Positions 39,101 to 48,269 of a stretch of DNA of 64,000 bases are shown piece by piece (positions within the stretch are counted from its first letter, which is position 1; each line of letters begins with the position of its first letter). The notes under the pieces are model-generated. The model did not search any database. It saw nothing but the letters and a program-made list of their open reading frames with translations, and was not told where the DNA came from. This stretch comes from Scleromatobacter humisilvae (GTDB lineage: Bacteria; Pseudomonadota; Gammaproteobacteria; Burkholderiales; Burkholderiaceae_C), in NCBI RefSeq assembly GCF_023231945.1, contig NZ_JAJLJH010000002.1, positions 682,001-746,000 on the forward strand, in the 5' to 3' direction. The translations under genes were made by a program, and so were the position numbers.

Positions 39101-40150
39101 GCGCTTGACGCGCGCCAGCCCCGAGTCGATCACGTAGCGGATGCCCGGCACGGTCAGCGAGGTCTCGGCCACGTTGGTGGTCAGCACGATGCGCGGCGCG
39201 GCGCCAGTCTCGAACACGCGATCCTGCTCGGCCTGCGACAGCCGCGCGAACAGCGGCAGGATCTCGACGCCCGGCGGATGGTGCCCGCGCAGCTTCTCGG
39301 CGGCCTCGCGGATCTCGCGCTCGCCCGGCAGGAAGACCAGCACGTCGCCCGGCCCGCTGCGCCACAGCTCGTCGACCGCGTCGACGATGGCCTCGTTCAG
39401 CCCGTACTCGCGCGACTCCTCGAACGGCCGCCAGCGCTGCTCGACCGGGAACAGCCGCCCGCTGACCATGATCACCGGCGCCGGGCCCTTGGCCGACTCG
39501 AAGTGCTTCGCGAAGCGGTCGGCGTCGATCGTGGCCGAGGTCACGATCACCTTGAGGTCGGGCCGGCGCGGCAGGATCTGGCGCAGGTAGCCGAGCAGGA
39601 AGTCGATGTTGAGGCTGCGCTCGTGCGCCTCGTCGATGATCAGCGTGTCGTAGGCCTTGAGCAGTGGATCCGACTGCGTCTCGGCCAGCAGGATGCCGTC
39701 CGTCATCAGCTTGACCGACGCGCCCGGCTGGAAGCGATCCTGGAAGCGGACGCGGTAGCCGACCACCTCGCCCAGCGGCGAGTTCAGCTCGAAGGCGATG
39801 CGCCTGGCGACGCTGGACGCCGCGATCCGCCGCGGCTGCGTGTGGCCGATCAGCCCGCCGCCGTTGGCGCGCCCGCGGCCGAGTTCGAGCACGATCTTGG
39901 GCAACTGCGTCGTCTTGCCGGAGCCCGTCTCGCCGCAGACGATGACCACCTGGTGGTCGCGGATGGCGCGCGCAATGTCCTCGCGCCGGCTGGAGACCGG
40001 CAGCGACTCGGGGAAGGTGATGGGCGGCACCGGGTTGGCGGGGGCCGGTGCGGCGCGCGGCGGGCGCTGCGGACGTTCGGAACGCGGCGCGAACGCCGGA
40101 CGAGGCGCGGCGGGCGGACGCGGTGCGGGGGGACGGGTAGGCGAATTCAC
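36128..40150 (-). CDS. hrpA: ATP-dependent RNA helicase HrpA
   Basis: 1340 residues, matching the size of E. coli HrpA. DEAH-box helicase involved in mRNA processing and ribosome rescue. Pro/Arg-rich N-terminus (1-45), Walker A CGETGSGKTT (72-81), DEAH at 173-176 (IIDEAHERSL), SAT motif VTSATIDADRF, motif VI QRAGRCGR, then HA2, OB-fold and the long HrpA C-terminal domain. GTG 40150 (VNSPTRPP) is preferred over ATG 40201 because the 17 extra codons use A/T-rich codons foreign to this genome; the ATG remains possible. Divergent from argA. Confidence 0.92.
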   Translation of the reverse strand: MNSPTRPPAPRPPAAPRPAFAPRSERPQRPPRAAPAPANPVPPITFPESLPVSSRREDIARAIRDHQVVIVCGETGSGKTTQLPKIVLELGRGRANGGGLIGHTQPRRIAASSVARRIAFELNSPLGEVVGYRVRFQDRFQPGASVKLMTDGILLAETQSDPLLKAYDTLIIDEAHERSLNIDFLLGYLRQILPRRPDLKVIVTSATIDADRFAKHFESAKGPAPVIMVSGRLFPVEQRWRPFEESREYGLNEAIVDAVDELWRSGPGDVLVFLPGEREIREAAEKLRGHHPPGVEILPLFARLSQAEQDRVFETGAAPRIVLTTNVAETSLTVPGIRYVIDSGLARVKRYSYRNKVEQLQIEPISQAACNQRAGRCGRVANGTCIRLFDEKDFAGRPKFTDPEILRSSLAGVILRMKSLRFGAVEDFPFLEEPPRKAIADGYALLGELNAVDDFNELTPIGTELAKLPLDPRVGRMILEARERHCLNEVLVIASALSGQDVRDRPLEQQQAADEKHKKFDDERSEFMGYVKLWKWLDVSRGGQADADLDAVQLAPRPPRGASAHARHGGAQANAPAPAPTHKLSNRRYEQLLRENFVSVRRVREWRDIHSQLLTVVADHGWQLNTAPANYDQVHLAMLAGLLGNLGQKSDDEEWYLGARGIKFWRHPGAHLSKKPGRWIVTAELVETTRLYGRGIAAIDPQWIPGIAGHLLKTQLLEPHWEKKAAEVIALERATLYGIVIYQNRRVNFGLVDPVVAREIFIREGLVQGEWDTRLPFLAHNRKMIAQVQELEHKSRRQDVLVDDELIHAFYDQQVPAGVVSGATFEKWYRDESGKQPRLLMLTRDELMRHEAAGITTAAFPKTIRLGGVDCAAVYLHEPGDAKDGLTVTVPIYALNQVNAERVDWLVPGMLEAKVLGLVKSLHQRPRSRLVPLPEFVAEFVATHDFAQGELLEVLLKAVKERTQIAVQRNDFKLETLSPHHFMNFRVVDEHGRQLGTGRNLATLKSELGGQARSAFQALAALKLPASTPSAPAPIALPAGSKGVVARVEPPPPPAMQAAAKYTAWTFGQLPELMEIAKGGQTLIGFPALIDKGAHVEIEVFDEPDVAAAKHRAGLRRLLALQLKEPIKFLERNIPDLTKMSVFFMPLGTAEELREQIIDVAIDRAFLEDPLPADEAEFKRRLEQGRSRLNLIAQEVARQAHAVLVEFAAATRKLKDARPPKEVVDDVQAQLQRLVGKRFVATTPWAQLQHLPRYLKGITLRLDKLRADPARDAQRLAELRPAEQRWLRTLADRKGAVDARLTEYRWLLEELRVSFFAQELRTPQPVSIKRLDKAWEQLSR

Positions 40151-40255
40151 GAGCCGGCGATTATCTGCGCAATATCTGGACAAACGGGGACTGCATCCCA
40201 TATGGGTTTGACCCCGTGCGGCACAATGCCGGGCTGACGAAATGAGCCGCTGCCG

Positions 40256-41602
40256 ATGAGCCTCGACCTGGTCTTTCCCCACACGTTCGTGCCCTGGTTC
40301 CGCGCCGTGGCGCCGCACATCCACGCCTATCACGGCAAGACCTTCGTCGTCGCCATCGCCGGCGAGATGATTGCGGCGGGCAAGCTCAACGCGCTGGTGC
40401 AGGATCTCGCCATCCTTCACGCGATGGGCATGAAGCTGGTGCTGGTGCACGGCTTCCGGCCGCAGGTCAACGACCAGCTCAAGGCCAAGAACCACCCGGC
40501 GCGCTACAGCCACGGCATCCGCATCACCGACGAGGTGGCGCTCGACTGCGCGCAGGAGGCCGCCGGCCAGCTGCGCTTCGAGATCGAGGCCGCGTTCTCG
40601 CAAGGCCTGCCCAACACGCCCATGGCCAACGCGACGGTGCGCGTCGTCTCGGGCAACTTCCTGACGGCGCGGCCCGTGGGCATCGTCGACGGCGTCGACT
40701 TCATGCACAGCGGCGTGGTGCGCAAGGTCGACGGCGTGGCGATCCGCCGCGCGATCGACATCGGCGCGGTGGTGCTGCTGTCGCCGTTTGGCTTCTCGCC
40801 CACCGGCGAGGCGTTCAACCTCACCATGGAAGAGGTGGCCACGTCCACCGCGGTCGCGCTGCAGGCCGACAAGCTGCTGTTCCTCACCGAGGTGCCGGGC
40901 GTCCACGAGGATCCGGCCGACCCGGAGACGCCGATCGACACCGAGCTCGCGCTGGCCGACGCCGAGCGCCTGGTCGCCTCGCTGCCCGCGCCACTGACCC
41001 CGTTCGACACCGCGTTCTACCTGCAGCACTGCGTCAAGGCCTGCCAGGGCGGCGTGGAGCGTTCGCACATCCTGCCGTTCTCGGTCGACGGCGCGCTGCT
41101 GATGGAGGTCTTCACCCACGACGGCATCGGCACCATGGTCGTCGACGAGAAACTCGAGAGCCTGCGCGAGGCCACTTCCGACGACGTCGGGGGTATCCTG
41201 CAATTGATCGAGCCTTTCGAGCGCGACGGAACGCTCGTCAAGCGCAGCCGCACGGAAATCGAACGCGACGTCGCCACCTATACCGTCATCGAACACGACG
41301 GAATCATTTTCGGTTGCGCCGCGCTGTATCCGTATCCCGAGGCCGGCACCGCCGAATTGGCGGCGCTCACGGTATCGCCGCAGGTTCAGGGCCAGGGCGA
41401 TGGCGACCGGATTCTCAAGCGAATCGAACACCGTGCAAAGGCGCTCGGCGTCAAGTCGATATTCGTGCTGACGACGCGCACGATGCACTGGTTCATCAAA
41501 CGCGGCTTCGAACAGGTCGACCCCGAATGGTTGCCCGAGGCGCGCAAGAAGAAATACAACTGGGATCGGCGTTCGCAGGTACTCGTCAAAAAACTGCCCT
41601 AG
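40256..41602 (+). CDS. argA: N-acetylglutamate synthase, ArgA type
   Basis: 448 residues. First committed step of arginine synthesis. An N-terminal amino-acid-kinase fold domain (arginine sensor; [27 protein letters not shown]) is fused to a C-terminal GNAT acetyltransferase with the acetyl-CoA loop [15 protein letters not shown]. The last 400 bp (GNAT domain) have visibly more A/T in third positions than the rest. It is read toward yggX, 73 bp away. Feedback inhibition by arginine is expected from the family. Confidence 0.94.
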   Translation: MSLDLVFPHTFVPWFRAVAPHIHAYHGKTFVVAIAGEMIAAGKLNALVQDLAILHAMGMKLVLVHGFRPQVNDQLKAKNHPARYSHGIRITDEVALDCAQEAAGQLRFEIEAAFSQGLPNTPMANATVRVVSGNFLTARPVGIVDGVDFMHSGVVRKVDGVAIRRAIDIGAVVLLSPFGFSPTGEAFNLTMEEVATSTAVALQADKLLFLTEVPGVHEDPADPETPIDTELALADAERLVASLPAPLTPFDTAFYLQHCVKACQGGVERSHILPFSVDGALLMEVFTHDGIGTMVVDEKLESLREATSDDVGGILQLIEPFERDGTLVKRSRTEIERDVATYTVIEHDGIIFGCAALYPYPEAGTAELAALTVSPQVQGQGDGDRILKRIEHRAKALGVKSIFVLTTRTMHWFIKRGFEQVDPEWLPEARKKKYNWDRRSQVLVKKLP

Positions 41603-41675
41603 AAGCCGATCAATCGCAACACATCAGCGGCCGCGGCGCCCGCCGCCGGCCCTCTCACGAACAGCAGGAGTTCCC

Positions 41676-41948
41676 ATGACACGCAACGTCCAATGCGTCT
41701 ATCTCAAGCGCGAAGCCGAGGGCCTGGCCTTCGCGCCCTATCCGGGCGAGCTCGGCAAGCGAATCTACGACAACGTCAGCAAGGAAGCCTTCGAGGCGTG
41801 GAAGAAGCACCAGACGATGCTCGTCAACGAGAATCGCCTGAACCTCGCCGACCTGCGCGCGCGTCAATATCTGGCGCGCCAAATGGAAAGCTTCTTCTTC
41901 GGCGGCGGCGCCGAACAACCCGCCGGCTACGTTCCGCCGGCGCCCTGA
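41676..41948 (+). CDS. yggX: Fe(2+)-trafficking / oxidative damage protection protein YggX
   Basis: 90 residues. The conserved start [17 protein letters not shown] with Cys7, and the [22 protein letters not shown] block, define the YggX family, which protects iron-sulfur clusters from oxidants. AGGAGTTCCC is an excellent ribosome site 7 bp before the ATG. It may share a transcript with argA. Confidence 0.95.
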   Translation: MTRNVQCVYLKREAEGLAFAPYPGELGKRIYDNVSKEAFEAWKKHQTMLVNENRLNLADLRARQYLARQMESFFFGGGAEQPAGYVPPAP

Positions 41949-42017
41949 ACGAGACTTTTCTCATCCTCCGCCGGCTTTCACTTCACGTGAGGGCAATATT
42001 TTTCTGCGGCGGCGGTG

Positions 42018-42140
42018 TATATTCGCGTCGAAGCTGCCAGACACGTGCAAAGTGTCACATGCAACTTCCCCATTGAGTTTCTTTTTGCGTATTTCGCGAT
42101 AAGATGTTTCAATTGTCGAATTGACACGAGGATTTGAGAC
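42018..42140 (+). promoter_or_regulatory. AT-rich promoter region of the hns-like gene
   Basis: Markedly AT-rich for this genome. Possible -10 elements are TATATT (42018-42023) and TAAGAT (42100-42105). A direct repeat CACGTGCAA/CACATGCAA (42042-42050, 42056-42064; 14-bp period) and a CAATT-GTCG-AATTG inverted repeat close to the ribosome site could be operators, perhaps for H-NS autoregulation. The exact start of transcription is not determined. Confidence 0.4.
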
Positions 42141-42446
42141 ATGTCTTCCCTGCAGGATCTTCTGGCCCAAAAGGCCGAAATCGACCGCCAGATTTCGGAC
42201 GCGCGCCGTCAAGAGCGCAACGAGGCCATTTCCAAGGTTCGTGCACTGATGGCCGAGCATGGTTTGACCGCGGCCGACCTCGTCACCAAAGCCGCCGGCC
42301 CGCGCGCCAGCACCAGCGGCCGCAAGGTCGCGGCGAAATACCGCGATCCCGCCAGCGGCCAGACCTGGACGGGCCGCGGCCTGAAGCCGAAGTGGCTCTC
42401 GGCCGCGCTGGAATCGGGCAAGCAACTGACCGATTTCGCCGTCTGA
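42141..42446 (+). CDS. H-NS family nucleoid protein
   Basis: 101 residues. An N-terminal coiled-coil oligomerisation region (1-40, LQDLLAQKAEIDRQISDARRQ) is followed by the C-terminal DNA-binding motif YRDPASGQTWTGRGLKPKWL, the Burkholderia/Bordetella-type H-NS signature with a TGRGLKP loop. It silences AT-rich DNA. Ribosome site GAGGATTTGAG precedes the ATG. It has its own AT-rich promoter and terminator. A second H-NS-family gene with a long basic tail is at 60015-60602. Confidence 0.93.
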   Translation: MSSLQDLLAQKAEIDRQISDARRQERNEAISKVRALMAEHGLTAADLVTKAAGPRASTSGRKVAAKYRDPASGQTWTGRGLKPKWLSAALESGKQLTDFAV

Positions 42447-42487
42447 ACGGGTTTCCACCCCGGGGCTGAACGCCCTCTTCCGAGTTT

Positions 42488-42510
42488 CGAGCGCCCCAGG
42501 GCGCTCGTTT
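42488..42510 (+). terminator. Intrinsic terminator of the hns-like gene
   Basis: CGAGCGCCC and GGGCGCTCG form a perfect 9-bp inverted repeat (loop CA, effectively CCAG), followed by TTTCGTTT. Confidence 0.8.
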
Positions 42511-42544
42511 CGTTTCCGGCTCGGCTTCCTTCTACACTGCATTC

Positions 42545-44545
42545 GTGATCCCCGGCCAATTCGTCCAAGACCTGCTTTCCCGCGTCGACATCGTCGAGCT
42601 GGTCGGGCGCACCGTCACGCTGAAGAAGGCGGGCATCAACTACAAGGGCCTGTGCCCGTTCCACGGCGAGAAGTCGCCCAGCTTCATCGTCAGCCCGACC
42701 CGCCAGACCTACCACTGCTTCGGCTGCGGCGTGCACGGCGACGCGATCCGCTTCCTGTGCGAGCACCACGGCATGGGCTTCGTCGACGCCGTGACGGACC
42801 TCGCCCAGCAGGTGGGCATGCCGGTGCCGGAGGACGACGCGACGCCCGAGGAGCGCGCCGAGGCCGCGCGCAAGAAGGCGCAGAGCACGACGCTGTCGGA
42901 CATCCTGGCCAAGGCCGCCGACCACTACAAGCAGCAGCTGAAGGCCTCGCCGCGGGCCATCGAGTACCTGAAGGGCCGCGGCCTCAGCGGCGAGATCGCG
43001 GCGCGCTTCGCGCTCGGCTGGTCCCCCGAGGGCTGGCGCACGCTGGCGAGCTGCTTCCCGCGCTATGACGACCCGTTGCTGGTCGAGTCGGGGATGGTGA
43101 TCGTCTCGGGCGACGATCCGGCCACGCAGAAGCGCTACGACCGCTTCCGCGAGCGCATCATGTTCCCGATCCGCAACGTCAAGGGCGAGGTGATCGCCTT
43201 CGGCGGCCGGGTGCTGGACAAGGGCGAGCCGAAGTACCTCAACTCGCCCGAGACGCCCGTCTTCAGCAAGGGCCGCGAGCTGTACGGACTGTTCGAGGCG
43301 CGCCAGGGCCTGCGCGACAAGGGCTATGTGCTGGTCACCGAGGGCTACATGGACGTGGTCGCGCTGGCGCAGCTGGGTTTTCCGAACGCCGTGGCGACGT
43401 TGGGCACCGCCTGCACCGCCGAACACGTGCACAAGCTGCTGCGCTTCACGGAGAAGGTCATCTTCAGCTTCGACGGCGACGCGGCCGGGCGCCGCGCCGC
43501 CGGGCGCGCGCTCGAGGCCGCGCTGCCGCACGCCACCGACACGCGCAGCTTCCGCTTCCTGTTCCTGCCCAAGGAGCACGATCCGGACAGCTACGTGCGC
43601 GAACATGGAACGAAGGCGTTCGAGCAGTATGTGCAGGACGCCCTGCCCTTGTCGCAGCAGCTGATCGAGGTCGCGCAGCACGACTGCGACATGACGACCG
43701 CGGAGGGCCGCGCCCGCATGCTCGCGCAGGCCAAGCCCTTGTGGAGCGCCCTGCCCGAGGGTGCGCTGCAGAAACAGCTGCTGGGCGAGCTGGCGCTCAA
43801 GGGCAACCTGCCGCTGGCCGACCTGCAGTCGCTGTGGCGAACCGGCAGCGCGCCGCGTCGGGGCGGGCGCGCCTCCGAGGACGGCGCACCCTGGCACGAC
43901 GCGCCGCCGGACCTCGACGACGCGAATGCCGCCCTGTCCGGCGCCGATACCTTCCTCGCGCCCGGCGAGGCGCGACCGCGCAGCCCGGGCCGCGATTTCC
44001 AGGCCGGCAAGGGCGGCTTCCGCAGCACCCGGCCGATGAACCCGAAATGGGCGGCGCGCGCGCGCGAGGAAGCCGAGCTCGACGCCCAGCGGCGCCAGCC
44101 GCGCTCGGCGCCCATGACCGCCGAGAGCCGCGCGATCCAGATGCTGTTCGGCCACGCCGAATACTGGGAACAGCTGTCCCCCGACGACCACGAGCTGATG
44201 CACTCGCTGCCCGCGCCGTACGGACCGCTGGTCGCGTGGCTGGAGCGCGACCACGCTGAACACGGCCCCCGCTCCTGGGCCGTGCTGAGCCACGCGCTGC
44301 GGGAAGATCCCGGCCTGGGCGCCGAGGCGCTGGCGATCGCCGACGGCGACGCCGAGCCGAACGCGACCTTTGCCGAGTTCCGGGCCAACGTCGACAAGAT
44401 CCTCGATCGGGAACTGCGCCTGCGCACCCAGGCCCTGCTCGCGCAGGCCGCGACGGATCCCGCGGCCCTGGCGCGCTACCGCGAGGTCTTCCGGCACTGG
44501 GAAGAGGTCAAGGCTCGAATGTCCGCGCAGCGTGCCGAAGAGTGA
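42545..44545 (+). CDS. dnaG: DNA primase
   Basis: 666 residues. Synthesises RNA primers at the fork. Zinc-binding domain with Cys37, His40, Cys58 and Cys61 (CPFHGEKSPSF, YHCFGCG), then the DnaG core and TOPRIM (EGYMDVVAL, FSFDGDAAGRRAA), then a variable Pro/Arg-rich linker (about 440-510), and a C-terminal DnaB-interaction helical domain. The start is GTG 42545 (VIPGQFVQDLL), as the family begins here. Next gene is rpoD but a terminator and a separate promoter intervene. Confidence 0.95.
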   Translation: MIPGQFVQDLLSRVDIVELVGRTVTLKKAGINYKGLCPFHGEKSPSFIVSPTRQTYHCFGCGVHGDAIRFLCEHHGMGFVDAVTDLAQQVGMPVPEDDATPEERAEAARKKAQSTTLSDILAKAADHYKQQLKASPRAIEYLKGRGLSGEIAARFALGWSPEGWRTLASCFPRYDDPLLVESGMVIVSGDDPATQKRYDRFRERIMFPIRNVKGEVIAFGGRVLDKGEPKYLNSPETPVFSKGRELYGLFEARQGLRDKGYVLVTEGYMDVVALAQLGFPNAVATLGTACTAEHVHKLLRFTEKVIFSFDGDAAGRRAAGRALEAALPHATDTRSFRFLFLPKEHDPDSYVREHGTKAFEQYVQDALPLSQQLIEVAQHDCDMTTAEGRARMLAQAKPLWSALPEGALQKQLLGELALKGNLPLADLQSLWRTGSAPRRGGRASEDGAPWHDAPPDLDDANAALSGADTFLAPGEARPRSPGRDFQAGKGGFRSTRPMNPKWAARAREEAELDAQRRQPRSAPMTAESRAIQMLFGHAEYWEQLSPDDHELMHSLPAPYGPLVAWLERDHAEHGPRSWAVLSHALREDPGLGAEALAIADGDAEPNATFAEFRANVDKILDRELRLRTQALLAQAATDPAALARYREVFRHWEEVKARMSAQRAEE

Positions 44546-44550
44546 CTGAC

Positions 44551-44570
44551 GGCCGCGCGACGCGGCCTTT
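44551..44570 (+). terminator. Intrinsic terminator after dnaG
   Basis: GGCCGCG-CGA-CGCGGCC (7-bp perfect stem, 3-nt loop) followed by TTT, 5 bp after the dnaG stop. It separates dnaG from rpoD transcription at least partly. Confidence 0.65.
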
Positions 44571-44620
44571 CCACGGCATCGCGCCCGCCGCGAACCGGTG
44601 GTTTTCATTGGAGAATGAGG

Positions 44621-44917
44621 TATAATCCGATATCCCACTCAGCGGCAACTTGTGACGTGCAGTGAGAGCAGCTAACTCCGGGCCCCGGCCACCCTCGTCA
44701 AGGGCATCACCACCGGCCACCTTCTCCCGCAAGAGCTGCTCATTCAAACCACGTTCACGCCAACTTGCCTGCCGGTGTCCTTCGCGTCGAAACGCGAGGG
44801 GAAATTCATTGCCTGACTTTCTTTTTCGATGCTGGCCCGCATATTCCCGGGGCGAGTCGAGATTGACGCGGGCTGATATGCCGGGCGACCTGGGTCGACA
44901 TTCATTCAAGGAAACGC
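44621..44917 (+). promoter_or_regulatory. rpoD promoter and long structured leader
   Basis: This is the only gap over 300 bp. A perfect TATAAT at 44621-44626 (no good -35) would give a leader of about 285 nt. Within it are GAGCAGCT (44666-44673) pairing perfectly with AGCTGCTC (44734-44741) and a strong hairpin CCTTCGCGT-CGAA-ACGCGAGGG (44779-44800). A 15-codon frame starting ATGCTGGCCCGC (near 44828) and one starting ATGCCGGGC that overlaps the rpoD start are possible upstream ORFs. Ribosome site AAGGAAACGC precedes rpoD. Confidence 0.45.
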
Positions 44918-47206
44918 ATGACTGCCAAGAAGAGCGCTGATACTGCCAAGACGACGACCGCCGCCGCGAAGACGGCCGCCGACAAGCCCGTCGTCGAGAA
45001 GAAGGCGGTGTCCGCTGCTGCGACCAAGGTTGCCGCGAAGGCGCCTGCGGCGAAGACCGCCGAGAAGGCTTCCGCTGCCGTGAAGACGCCGGCCAAGGCC
45101 GCGACGAAGACCGCCGCCAAGACCGCCGCGCCCGAGGCCAAGGGCAAGAAGGGCAAGAAGGAAGAAGTCGCGAAGGCGCCGGCGTTCGAGGAAGACGCGG
45201 ACGTCGAGGCCGATCTCGAGGGCGAAGTCGAGGCCGAGGGCGTCGAAGAAGCCGTCGAGGAAGTCGGCGAGGTCAAGGCCAAGGTCAAGCCGCTGCGCAT
45301 GAAGGTGTCGCGGGCCAAGGAACGCGCGCTGATGCGCGAGTTCGGCCTGGACGAGACGCAGCTGACCGAAGAGGAAGTCGCCAAGCGCCGCCATGAGCTG
45401 AAGACGCTCATCAAGATGGGCAAGACGCGCGGCTTCCTGACGCACCAGGAAATCAACGACCACTTGCCCGAGAAGCTGGTCGACAACGAAATCCTCGAAG
45501 CCATCGTGTCGATGCTCAACGACATGGGCATCGCCGTGTACGAGCAGGCGCCCGACGCCGCCACGCTGCTGATCTCGGGCCAGACCCAGTCCGGCGCGAC
45601 GGAAGAGGAAGCCGAGGAAGCGGCCGAGGCCGCGCTGTCGACGGTCGACTCCGAGTTCGGCCGCACCACCGACCCCGTGCGCATGTACATGCGCGAGATG
45701 GGCTCGGTCGAGCTGCTGACGCGCGAAGGCGAGATCGAGATCGCCAAGCGCATCGAAGGCGGCCTGCAGTCGATGATGCAGGCCATCTCGGCCTCGCCCA
45801 CCACGATCGCCGAGATCCTGGCCGTGGCCGACCGCATCCAGAAGGGCGAGATGCAGATCTCCGAGGCCGTCGACGGCTTCGTGTCCACCAATGAGGCGGA
45901 CGACTACGTCGCCGAAGAAGACTTCGACGAGTTCGACGAGGAAGACGACGACGACGGCGCCGGCGGCTCCAAGGCGCTGACCAAGAAGCTCGAGGAGCTG
46001 AAGGCGCAGGCCCTGGTCAAGTTCGGCGAGCTCAGCACGCACTTCGACAAGATGCGCAAGGCGTTCGAGAAGGACGGCTACCGCTCGCCCTCGTACGACA
46101 AGGCCCAGGCCGCGCTCACCGACGACCTGATGAAGATCCGCTTCACGGTCAAGACCATCGAGCGCCTGTGCCAGATCCTGCGCGGCCAGGTGGACGACGT
46201 GCGCCGCTACGAGCGCGAGATCCGCAAGATCGTCGTCGACAAGTGCGGCATGCCGCAGGACCACTTCATCAAGACGTTCCCGACGAACTCGCTCAACCTG
46301 CACTGGGCCGAGAAGGAAATCGCCGGCAACCGCGGCTACAGCGTGGTGATGGGACGCAACCTGCCCGCGATCCAGGAGCTGCAGCAGAAGCTGATCGACC
46401 TGCAGGCGCGCGCCGTGGTGCCGATCGAGCACCTGAAGGAAATCAACCGCAAGATGAACGAGGGCGAGAAGGCCTCGCGCGATGCGAAGAAGGAAATGAT
46501 CGAGGCCAACCTGCGCCTCGTGATCTCCATCGCCAAGAAGTACACCAACCGCGGCCTGCAGTTCCTCGACCTGATCCAGGAAGGCAACATCGGCCTGATG
46601 AAGGCGGTCGACAAGTTCGAATATCGTCGCGGCTACAAGTTCTCGACGTACGCGACGTGGTGGATCCGCCAGGCCATCACGCGCTCGATCGCCGACCAGG
46701 CCCGCACGATCCGCATCCCGGTCCACATGATCGAGACGATCAACAAGATGAACCGCATCTCGCGCCAGCATCTGCAGGAGTTCGGCTTCGAGCCGGACGC
46801 GCCGACGCTCGCCGAGAAGATGGAGATGCCGGAAGACAAGATCCGCAAGATCATGAAGATCGCGAAAGAGCCGATCTCCATGGAAACGCCGATCGGGGAC
46901 GACGACGACTCCCACCTGGGCGACTTCATCGAGGACACCAACAACCTCGCGCCGGTGGAGGCCGCGATGCACGCCGGCCTGCGCGACGTGGTCAAGGACA
47001 TCCTCGACAGCCTGACGCCGCGCGAGGCCAAGGTGCTGCGCATGCGCTTCGGCATCGAGATGTCCACCGACCACACGCTGGAAGAAGTGGGCAAGCAGTT
47101 CGACGTCACGCGCGAGCGCATCCGCCAGATCGAGGCGAAGGCGATCCGCAAGCTCAAGCACCCGAGCCGGTCGGACAAGCTGCGCACCTACCTGGACAAT
47201 CTCTAA
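44918..47206 (+). CDS. rpoD: RNA polymerase primary sigma factor (sigma-70)
   Basis: 762 residues, against 613 in E. coli. The difference is chiefly an N-terminal Lys/Ala-rich segment (residues 1-90) and an acidic stretch. Region 1.1, the non-conserved region (acidic [13 protein letters not shown]), region 2 ([20 protein letters not shown]), region 3 and region 4 ([20 protein letters not shown]) are all present. It directs housekeeping transcription. Burkholderiales RpoD commonly has such a basic extension. The cyclase-FHA gene starts 24 bp after the stop. Confidence 0.97.
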   Translation: MTAKKSADTAKTTTAAAKTAADKPVVEKKAVSAAATKVAAKAPAAKTAEKASAAVKTPAKAATKTAAKTAAPEAKGKKGKKEEVAKAPAFEEDADVEADLEGEVEAEGVEEAVEEVGEVKAKVKPLRMKVSRAKERALMREFGLDETQLTEEEVAKRRHELKTLIKMGKTRGFLTHQEINDHLPEKLVDNEILEAIVSMLNDMGIAVYEQAPDAATLLISGQTQSGATEEEAEEAAEAALSTVDSEFGRTTDPVRMYMREMGSVELLTREGEIEIAKRIEGGLQSMMQAISASPTTIAEILAVADRIQKGEMQISEAVDGFVSTNEADDYVAEEDFDEFDEEDDDDGAGGSKALTKKLEELKAQALVKFGELSTHFDKMRKAFEKDGYRSPSYDKAQAALTDDLMKIRFTVKTIERLCQILRGQVDDVRRYEREIRKIVVDKCGMPQDHFIKTFPTNSLNLHWAEKEIAGNRGYSVVMGRNLPAIQELQQKLIDLQARAVVPIEHLKEINRKMNEGEKASRDAKKEMIEANLRLVISIAKKYTNRGLQFLDLIQEGNIGLMKAVDKFEYRRGYKFSTYATWWIRQAITRSIADQARTIRIPVHMIETINKMNRISRQHLQEFGFEPDAPTLAEKMEMPEDKIRKIMKIAKEPISMETPIGDDDDSHLGDFIEDTNNLAPVEAAMHAGLRDVVKDILDSLTPREAKVLRMRFGIEMSTDHTLEEVGKQFDVTRERIRQIEAKAIRKLKHPSRSDKLRTYLDNL

Positions 47207-47230
47207 TCGTTCGGTAAAGGCGCCGCCCGC

Positions 47231-48211
47231 ATGTCCGCCATCCAGCGTCGTGCCGTCGTCTTCGCCGACCTTCGTGGCAGCACCGCGCTGTACGAACTGC
47301 TCGGCAACACCGACGCGTCCCAGATCGTCACCGAGACGGTGGACGCGATCTCGCGGCGCGTGCCGGCCACCGGCGGCCTGGTCGTCAAGACGCTGGGCGA
47401 CGGCCTGATGGCCGTCTTCCCGACCGCCGCGCAGGCGGTCGAGGCAGCCGACCAGATGCACGAGGAGATCGACATCGTGATGCGGCGGCGCGACGCGCTG
47501 ACCGGCTTCACGGAGGCGCGTCTCCAACTGCAGGTCTGCATCGCGCTGGGCGAGACGGTGGAGGTCAGCGGCGACTACTTCGGCGACGCCGTCAACGTCG
47601 CCGCGCGGCTGCTCGACCACGCGGGCGACAACGAGACGCTGGTCACGGTCGAGGTGCTGCGCGCCCTGCCCCTCGATTCGCGCGACATGTTCCGCAGCCT
47701 CGACCTCGTGCGCCTGCGCGGGCGCGTCGAGCCGGTCGAGGTGCACCTGCTGTCGCGCCGCGGCATGGACACCGCGCCCACGCTCGTGGGCGGCGGTCCC
47801 GGCATGGGCCTCATCGGTCCCGAGTCCGTCGTCCTCACGTGGGGCAACAAGGTCAAGCGCTTCACGGCGTTCAACATGCCGGTGGTGATCGGCCGCGCGG
47901 CCGCGTCCGACATGCAGGTCGACGACGCGCGCGTGTCGCGCGCGCACTGCCGCATCGACTGGATCGGCGCCACGTTCCAGCTGTCCGACCTCAGCATCAA
48001 CGGCACGTTCGTGCGCTTCTCCAGCGAGGACGAGGTCGTGAGCCTGCGCCGCGGCAGCTGCACGCTGCACGGCAGCGGCGAGGTCGGCCTCAGCGGGTCG
48101 CCGGAGGATCCGGGCGTCGCAGCGATGCAGTTCGAGGTGCTGCACGCGCCCATCCGGCGCGACGACGAGTACGACCTGCTGAATCCCGCCCCGCTTCCGT
48201 CGCGGCGATGA
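47231..48211 (+). CDS. Class III adenylate/guanylate cyclase domain protein with FHA domain
   Basis: 326 residues. The N-terminal cyclase domain (1-175) has the two metal Asp residues Asp12 (VFADLRGSTAL) and Asp57 (KTLGDGLM), a purine-contact Lys53, and the transition-state pair Asn122/Arg126 (GDAVNVAARLL), so activity is plausible. The C-terminal FHA domain (about 198-300) keeps VIGR (219-222), SRAH (236-239) and NG (257-258), i.e. a phosphothreonine-binding surface. It may make cAMP or cGMP under control of a Ser/Thr kinase. Its start lies 24 bp behind rpoD with no terminator between, so co-transcription is likely. Confidence 0.9.
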   Translation: MSAIQRRAVVFADLRGSTALYELLGNTDASQIVTETVDAISRRVPATGGLVVKTLGDGLMAVFPTAAQAVEAADQMHEEIDIVMRRRDALTGFTEARLQLQVCIALGETVEVSGDYFGDAVNVAARLLDHAGDNETLVTVEVLRALPLDSRDMFRSLDLVRLRGRVEPVEVHLLSRRGMDTAPTLVGGGPGMGLIGPESVVLTWGNKVKRFTAFNMPVVIGRAAASDMQVDDARVSRAHCRIDWIGATFQLSDLSINGTFVRFSSEDEVVSLRRGSCTLHGSGEVGLSGSPEDPGVAAMQFEVLHAPIRRDDEYDLLNPAPLPSRR

Positions 48212-48269
48212 GCGACGCCCGGCCGCCCGAAGGCGCTCGCCCCGAAGTGCGAAGCACGAAGGGTTCCTG

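Noticed and set aside
44662-44940. 92-codon frame in the rpoD leader overlapping the rpoD start
   Set aside because: Ser/Arg/Pro-rich with mixed codon use and no ribosome site; kept only as possible short upstream ORFs.
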